In this document: one piece after another, positions 57,766 to 64,000 of the stretch | Layout: every line of letters begins with the position of its first letter | Position numbering within the stretch: the stretch's first letter is position 1 | Source: Dichotomopilus funicola | Lineage: Eukaryota > Ascomycota > Sordariomycetes > Sordariales > Chaetomiaceae | Direction: 5' to 3' | Assembly: GCF_033296635.1 (NCBI RefSeq) | Contig: NW_026944036.1 | Coordinates: 186,001 to 250,000, forward strand | Length of the DNA: 64,000 nt | Position numbers and translations under genes: made by a program | The notes under the pieces: generated by a model | Seen by the model: the letters and a program-made list of their open reading frames with translations, nothing else | Database searches by the model: none | Told to the model about the DNA's origin: nothing

Positions 57766-60173
57766 ATGGTTTCCGACGAGACGTTCGAAATCTGCCTCCC
57801 AGTGCTGCGGGACCCGGATATCGACGATGAGGATAAGACGGATAAACTGGAGGAGCTCCTCCGGGAGAAGACGAGCCTGACCGGGCAGGCACTGGAAAAT
57901 GCAATATTAGACGCACTATGGAGATATCGAGAAGGAGGAGGGAGCGCAACGTCCCCGCCGCCAATACGGCAGACCATCCTGCGACGGCCGTCCCCGGCGT
58001 CCTGGCGCGGTTCGGGCACGCCGCTCTCGAGCTCGCCTCGGTTGGGCGTCAGCCCACTTGCCCCGCCGGGGTTCGTGCCAAACCCTTTTAGTCGGACGAT
58101 ATCGTCGACGGCGTCCCCGTTTGGCTCGCCGCGGCCGTCCCCTCGGCTGGCGTTTGCGGCCCCCGTACCGCACAGCCCGAACCTGAATGCGTACCAGTTT
58201 GCCCACGACGACACGCCGTCGCAAGAGGTGTTTGGCGAGTACCAGTCGGACAATGTAGACTGGCTCGTGAGCGACGATGCTATTAGTGTGACGTCCTCGG
58301 TGGGCGGGTCCAGCGGGCTGAATGTGAGCGCGCCCGAGTTTGTGTCAACGCAGCAGCAGACCGATATGACGCCGTACGACATGCTGCGGTCGATCCTCGG
58401 GCAGACCAAGTCGGACGACGAGATCAGCGCGGCGCTTGCGATGCACGGCTACGACCTCGGGGCCACGGTGGCGGCTATAATGGAGACGCAGGTGCAGGAT
58501 AATCTCGCATTGGCGGCCCAGGCCGAGGAGAACCGCGTGGTGATTGGGAAGGCGATGGGCTCTGACGGGCGCCCTGGTACGCCCGGGGGGGATTCGCAGA
58601 GGTCGGGTGTGATTTGCAAGTTCTACCTGTCGACGGGCCAGTGTTTGCGTGCGGACTGCCGGTTCAGTCACGATCTGAGCAACCATATCTGCAAGTGAGT
58701 AGTAGGAAGAGGAAGACTGGCAGGCCTAGAAGTCTGGTTGATTTTGCCAACGAAGCATGAGTGTGTATTGACACAGATCTTCACAGGTATTGGGTTGCCG
58801 GGAACTGTCTCGCGGGCAGCACCTGCATCTTCTCCCATGACCCATCGCACCTCGTCAACCGGCTGCAGATAGACGGCTCCGACACGCCGCCCATGCAGCA
58901 CGCCACGGTAAATATTCAGGATTACAGCAACTTCCCAACCCTGCAGCCAGGCTCACCCGAGCAGCTTCTGGCCACAACAGGCAGTTATCCTACGCTAGGG
59001 ATCACCCCCCCTCCTGGGTTCAAAGCTCAGCATGCCCACCCCGAGCGCTCGCGCTCGCGGCCGGGCAGCCGGCATCAGCAGAAAGATACACCGTCTGCTC
59101 CGTCCCCCGATGACGCGGACGCGTTTCCGTCTCTTGGCGCTGCGATAGCAAAGCAGGGCAAGAAGCATCACGGTAAGCGCGGCGGACACGGCCACAGCCA
59201 CGGGCCTAACAAGGACACCAACTTTGCGGCCCCGCCCAGCACGTTGGCGGACATTGTCAAGATGTCCCCTTCACCGGCGCCGGCTACACCTAGTCGGAGG
59301 GTGGCCCGCAACGGCAACTCACCCAATGTGCGCAACGGCGAGAACAGCGCTGCGGCGCAAGCGATCCCGAACCCGAAGCATATCCCATGGCTGGAGACGG
59401 GCGACAGGGCCAACAAGGCGTACCTGAAGGCGCGGCAGGAGGCCATCAAGCACGGTGGTCTCCGGAACAAGTTCCTCCAGAGGTGTGTTCTTGGTTTTGC
59501 TTGGAGGGGGATTTATTTGTTTTTCACGTAAGCAGGCAAGATAAGATGGCTAATGCAGAACAGTGCCGCGCAAGCATGGAACCGCAACGATGCGCGGGCG
59601 GCCAAGGCGCTGAGTCTGCGCGGACAGAGCGAGAACGACCTCATGCGAAAGGCGCACCGCGAAGCCGCGCAGCAACTATACGAAGAGCGCAACAAGGACC
59701 GGGCGAACTGCCCGGAGATCTACGTCGACCTGCACGGCCTGCACCCAGAGGAAGCAGTCGAATACCTCGAGGGCATCCTAATGGAGAACGCCATGGAGAG
59801 CCGGCCGATCTACGCCATCACGGGCACGGGACACCACAGTAAGAACGGGAAAGACAAGGTCGGCAAGGCAGTGCGCGGGTTCCTGAACGAGTGGCGGTAT
59901 GCGTACCGCGAGTTTTCGGTTCCTGGCGACCGGAACAGCACGGGCGGGATCTTGGGGGTCGACGCGCGCAGCTGGGACCGGTCGCTGTCGCAGGACGGGA
60001 AGACCCTGTCGCGGACGCGGGGGTCGGAGGGGGAGAAGGAGAAGGAGGAGGTGGATATTCTCTCGCAGGGGGTGGAGATTGGCGAGGGGAAGGTCAAGTT
60101 GCTTGTGAGGGACACGTCGGGGGCCACGACCAAGGAGCCGCCCAAGGGGCCGTCTGGGGGCCGGGGGAGGTGA
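57766..60173 (+). CDS. CUE-like / CCCH zinc-finger / DUF1771-SMR protein, candidate mRNA-surveillance nuclease
   Basis: Exons 57766-58694, 58787-59482 and 59564-60173 give 744 residues. The N-terminal helix MVSDETFEICLPVLRDPDIDDEDKTDKLEELL resembles a ubiquitin- or ribosome-associated module. Residues about 201-245 (TPYDMLRSILGQ...EISAALAMHGYDLGATVAAIME) look like a CUE/UBA-type fold. Two CCCH fingers follow, CKFYLSTGQC-LRADC-RFSH and CKYWVAGNC-LAGSTC-IFSH, the first ending and the second starting at intron 1. After a Ser/Pro-rich linker comes DUF1771 (WNRNDARAAKALSLRGQSEN...REAAQQLYEERN) and an SMR domain with IYVDLHGLHPEEAVEYL and ITGTGHHSKNG. Yeast Cue2 and worm NONU-1 share CUE plus SMR and cut stalled mRNAs; the DLH motif used there is present. 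The function here is inferred. Confidence 0.85.
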
Positions 60174-61323
60174 TGGCCTTCTTGCCTTGCCTTGCCTTAC
60201 ACAGCGTTAGGTGGTGGTGGATAGTAGCGTTGAGTGGGTTGCCTTGTTTGGGCAAGCCCAAATTCCGTAGTCGTTTGACACCACCCTCCTCTGCCGAAGA
60301 AGTAAAAGATGATATATATTTCGACATTGCTTCGTTTGGTGATTCCATGGGAGTCGTGTTACTTATTCTAGCCCTCGCAATGTCCTACATGCAAACTAAC
60401 TATGCATGCAAAGTAGATCACATGCCAGGGACAAGACAGCAGGGTGAGTTATCAACTTATCAGGAGAACGGAATAAATGTGGACCGTTGGAATTGGGCTC
60501 CTTATCCATACACAAACAACAACCTGGAATGACGTTTCGGGGAGTTTGGAGAATTGGATTGCAGCGCTGATCTTTTGCACGCTTTGTAATTAAACGTGAA
60601 ATTGGGTACCATCGTAGATTCATTACGGTACTAAATAGCATTAATTACCCATTTGAGCTCACACTCTAACACTATATGTCTTCGTTCCACGCAACGAACA
60701 GCGCTTAACAGTGAGACGCCTCTGCCGCGCTGTGCCTTTAGACCAAATCGGTTGGTTCGAACTATGCCAACGCTCACTCATGCGCTAGGTGTCAGCATCC
60801 CGTTTGCTGTACTCCTTGTGTGTAAGCGGCCCAGCATTTCGCTCGGAGCGTAATTGCAGTATCAGTACCAGTACCAATACGGATTCGTTTGCGCTGTGGC
60901 GGAGCGTGAAGTCTGGACCCGCTGATCCCTGTCTGAGCTGAAGCGCGTGCAGGCATGGGCTGTCGTAAGTGGGCTGTTTGGGCTGGCTTGGCTTTCTACA
61001 GAGTAGGGGATGTTAGCTGGGATCGTCGGCTTCAAATCATCAGCTTACTTTTTTACTTTGCTTTTACTTTTACTTTTGGAGTGTGTTGCTTCCTTTTTTG
61101 AGGAGATTCTGTTTGCGACGACACGGATTGAGTACGGAGATACTTGGTGCGATATTGGATAGTACGGGTTCTTTTTTATTTTCTTTTACAGAAGCTTGAC
61201 GATTCGTCATGCGGTAGCCCGAGTCTCGAGTCCAGAATCCCGAGTTCGCAGTTCGCTGTCTACCATCGCGCCCGGCTCCTCGAAACATCTGCGCCAGCCG
61301 CCAGTCGCCCAACCTCGCGCACG
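60174..61323. other. Intergenic upstream of the Tvp38-like gene
   Basis: No gene. A TTTTACTTTT-type repeat (61047-61076) lies about 250 bases before the next ATG, probably in the promoter or leader. Confidence 0.5.
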
Positions 61324-62725
61324 ATGCCTCGTCCGTCGGGGGACGACCTCCTGAGGTCAACATCCCCCATCTTCACCGCGACCAACCCGGCCATCCCCTC
61401 CATCACCGAAACCCGACCATCCACCGACAACTACCCCTACAACCACGACGACTCCTCCTCCAACACCAGCTTCAACACCGCGCCCAACTCGGATAACACC
61501 CCATGGACCCCTCGCCCAACACCCCCCGGCGCGCGCCGTCTCTCCTCCCGCCGCAGCACAACCTCCACCAACCCTTATTCCCAATCTAGTAACGGCGGCA
61601 CGAAACCCTTCCTCCAAACCGCCCTCTCCACCACCACCGCCCTCTGGCGCGCCTACATCCGCTGGTACTCTTCCCTCCCCGTCCCCCACCAACTCCTCGT
61701 CTCCCTCGCCGGCCTCACCATCCTAGTCCTCACCATCCTCCTCCTCCTCTACTCCCACACCCTCTTCGCCCACCTCGCCACCGCCGCCTCCACCTGGCGC
61801 GACACCACGGGACCCATCTGGGGCTGGATCCCCCTCTGGCTCGCCATCTTCGCGACCGCTTTCCCCCCCCTCATGGGGTACTCCTCGCTCCTAACCCTCG
61901 CGGGGTTTGTCTACGGGTTTCCCTGGGCGTGGCCGATGGTGGCGAGCGCGACAGTGGCCGGGTCGTCGGCGGCGTTTGTGGCGAGTCGGGGGTGGTATGG
62001 CGGGTATGTGCATCGGTTGGTGGGCGGGGATAGGAGGTTTGTGGCGTTGGGGCAGGTTTTGAGAAGGGATGGACTGGGGGTGTTGGTTATGGTGCGGTTG
62101 TGTCCGTTGCCGTATAGTTTGGGGAATGGTTTTTTGGCGACGGTCGGGGGTGGGGGGAATGTGGGGGTTGGGGCTTTTGCTGTTGCTACGGCGGCTGCTA
62201 CGTAGGTTCTTCTTCTGCCGCTGCTTCTTCTTTCCTTGGTTTATTTACACTCTGGTGGGTGGGACTAACGACGGAGGTGATAGACCCAAACTACTAGTGC
62301 ACGTCTTCATCGGCTCGCGGCTCGCCCTCCTCGCCGAATCAGGCGACACCATGTCCTGGGGCGACCGACTGATCAACTACGCGAGCATGTTCCTCTTCGG
62401 CCTGATCGGCTTCGCCGTCGGGTTTTTCATCTACCGGCGCACCATGGCGCGGGCAGCCGAGCTGGCTGGGGAAGGGGACCCCGATGGGACGCTTTTAGAT
62501 GGGGGTGAGGATGAGGATGATGATGATCGTGATGTAGAACAGGGAGTGATCAGGGCGAGGCGGAGTGAGGATGATTTGGAGAATGGGAGGATGGTGGATC
62601 CGGATGAGTTGGATGCTGCGGCGCTGATGGATGATGATGATATTTCATTGTGGGAGACGGAGGGGGGGTATCATGATGCGTGGGATGATGAGCCGGGGAC
62701 CGGGATTGGAGGTGGGCGGAAGTAG
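61324..62725 (+). CDS. tvp38: Tvp38/TMEM64-family (VTT/DedA) membrane protein
   Basis: Golgi or endomembrane protein family related to DedA/VTT scramblases. Exons 61324-62201 and 62284-62725 give 439 residues. About 115 N-terminal Ser/Thr/Pro-rich residues face the cytosol. Hydrophobic segments follow: LLVSLAGLTILVLTILLLLYS, then IPLWLAIFATAFPPLMGYSSL, FVYGFPWAWPMVASATVAGSSAAFVASR, and after the intron FIGSRLALLAESG and MFLFGLIGFAVGFFIYRR. The VTT signature is seen in GYSSLLTLAGFVYGFPWAW and VMVRLCPLPYSLGNGFLATV. The C-terminal 90 residues are strongly acidic. Start ATG 61324; a longer open frame upstream (from 61144) has no good context. Confidence 0.85.
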
Positions 62726-63088
62726 TATATCTAACAGGCTTCGTTCCCCCCCCTTTTTTTTTTTACTATTTCTTTTTTTTTGGGTTTGTTATAAGAGCCG
62801 GTCGGTCGGCTGCGTTGGTTTGCATGGACGGCGTTGGGTTGGAAAGGATTTCCGCGTAGAGCAAGATACGGATAGACAGTTCACGGCGGCAATTTCAATA
62901 TCAAACATGCTCTTGCAGTTCAAACCATTGCATTCAACTATTGCATTCAGACATTTGCCGTGTGGCTAAAACAAATACCCCCGCCGAGTGGTATATCAAT
63001 GCTATCCCAACGCCTTGCTCAAACTCAAAAATATCAAACAAAACCGCCCAGTGTCCCCAAAATACAACCAATGTCCCGATAGATACCA
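62726..63088. other. Convergent intergenic region
   Basis: C/T-homopolymer tract (62745-62781) and 3' flanks of the two convergent genes. Nothing else is seen. Confidence 0.5.
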
Positions 63089-64000
63089 TCACCGCCCCTG
63101 AAACTGCTTCATAAACTCCACCGCCTGCTCCATCGGGTACCCGATAAACACCGGCCCAGAGATATTAAACACCACCTGCGGCCGATCACCCTTATCCTGC
63201 GCCGAAGCTGAAGCGGTTGGCACATCTGCGAGGTTAACAAACGTCGGCTGCGCAGTGCTCCAAGGAGGGGGTGATCCGTCCGGCTTGAGTTTGATCTCAG
63301 GTGGCTTCGTAGTGCCCTTCTCCGCGTTATGGTCATTATCATTATTCTTATTATCATGGTCAGTCTTGCTGACGACCGGCTTGGCCCCGCCGGGAAACAT
63401 CTTGGTGTGGTCGAATGGGCACTTTCGAGGGGCCTCTGCGGGCGCCCTCGCTGGTTCCTGTGTGGGCTGAACGAGACCCTGGGCCGATGGTCCGGGTTGC
63501 TGACTTCCCGCCTCCAAGGGTACCGAGATCCCCCATGGCCGGCTAGGCGACTCGCCGACTCGCACGTCTCGCATCGGGCGGTCAAATCGACCTTCACGGT
63601 CGTCATCTACGTTGGGTGTCTCGCCATCAGGCCCGTCCTGCCCGTCGAGTCCCTCGTTACCGGTGCCAGGCTCAGACCCGACCTCAGGCGAACTCCCAAC
63701 AACAACAGTATTCGCCCAGTCCTCGACCCGCCGATTCGACGCCCGGTCAGCCTCGCGCTGTTCGGCCTTCGACGGCGGCATCATCGGGCGGTGCAGGTGG
63801 CTCAGGTCTTTCACCATGTTCACGAGACTACCATACTTGGCATCGAGTTTCCTGATCTGGTCCTCGTTGCGCTGGTACCGCCGCACGCACACCTCGTGGC
63901 TGCGCGGGATCGCGTGCTTGTGGGTTTCCACGTACTGCGCGATCTCCTCGGGTGTGTGCTTGTCGAGGTAGCGGATCGGGCACGAGGGGGGAACGGCTGC
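63089..64000 (-). CDS. Hypothetical protein, C-terminal part (truncated by the right window edge)
   Basis: The minus-strand frame is open from 64000 to the stop at 63089, so the 5' end lies outside. The visible 303 residues begin PPSCPIRYLDKHTPEEIAQY, with a zinc-finger-like Cys/His pattern (CPIR...H...H) and a coiled stretch QRNEDQIRKLDAKYGSLVNMV. A disordered Pro/Asp/Gly-rich middle and a second Cys/His spot KCPFDHTKMFPGG follow, and a conserved-looking end VVFNISGPVFIGYPMEQAVEFMKQF. I do not recognise the family. No intron is evident in the visible part. Confidence 0.65.
   Translation of the reverse strand, partial: AAVPPSCPIRYLDKHTPEEIAQYVETHKHAIPRSHEVCVRRYQRNEDQIRKLDAKYGSLVNMVKDLSHLHRPMMPPSKAEQREADRASNRRVEDWANTVVVGSSPEVGSEPGTGNEGLDGQDGPDGETPNVDDDREGRFDRPMRDVRVGESPSRPWGISVPLEAGSQQPGPSAQGLVQPTQEPARAPAEAPRKCPFDHTKMFPGGAKPVVSKTDHDNKNNDNDHNAEKGTTKPPEIKLKPDGSPPPWSTAQPTFVNLADVPTASASAQDKGDRPQVVFNISGPVFIGYPMEQAVEFMKQFQGR

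Noticed and set aside
1..64000. CRISPR, operon, phage or secondary-metabolite cluster
   Set aside because: No spaced repeat array, no polycistronic spacing and no PKS/NRPS/terpene genes; the window is ordinary fungal chromosome.

Overview
This is a nuclear chromosome segment from a filamentous ascomycete. The evidence is short spliceosomal introns (about 50-80 nt, GTAAGT/GTATGT donors, mostly CAG/TAG acceptors), GC-rich third codon positions, and Sordariomycete-like versions of PDI, enolase, eIF4A, Wss1 and KEL3. A member of the Sordariales (Chaetomium/Neurospora relatives) is my inference, not something the sequence proves. There are no operons, no CRISPR array, no rRNA and no virus-like region.

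Layout. 1-3 kb: the C-terminal part of MON1 (vacuole fusion, window-truncated), then a doubtful minus-strand ORF broken by one stop. 4.7-6.4 kb: PDI. 7.3-8.3 kb: a small spliced mitochondrial-type protein with a CCTG microsatellite in its second intron. 8.8-10 kb: a Vps71-type zf-HIT protein (SWR1 complex). 10.3-20.9 kb: four genes on the minus strand, namely a small secreted protein, the DNA-protein-crosslink protease Wss1, a Kel3/KLHDC4-type Kelch protein and an M1 aminopeptidase. 21-24 kb: long gene-free DNA, then enolase (24.1-25.5 kb) with a probable 5' UTR intron. 26.3-30.2 kb: a combined Mad3/Bub1 checkpoint kinase, convergent with the AP endonuclease Apn1 (30.6-32.1 kb). 35.2-40.6 kb: a 1765-residue F-box protein with a WD-like region, a huge P/Q/H-rich tail and a C-terminal CaaX box. 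42.8-44.9 kb: a conserved-looking protein of unknown function.

44.9-49.8 kb is different: AT-richer and gene-poor. It carries one intact four-exon gene whose central exon has a PD-(D/E)XK-like motif and whose tail is AT-hook-like, then a 34-bp tandem duplication and a 132-bp foldback element with 44-nt arms flanked by TA. This is the most accessory-looking part of the window.

49.8-64 kb returns to core genes: Yra1/ALYREF (six exons recognised, one long intron whose junction I cannot close in frame), eIF4A, an F-box/JmjC (JMJD6-like) protein, a CUE-CCCH-SMR protein resembling no-go-decay nucleases, a Tvp38/TMEM64-type membrane protein, and the 3' part of an unrecognised protein running off the right edge.

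Functional themes: mRNA export, translation and decay (Yra1, eIF4A, the SMR protein), DNA repair (Apn1, Wss1), chromatin (Vps71), mitosis (MadBub), secretory and vacuolar traffic (PDI, Mon1, Tvp38) and two F-box proteins. All exon junctions were placed by eye from splice consensus and protein continuity. No alignment, RNA or database evidence was available.
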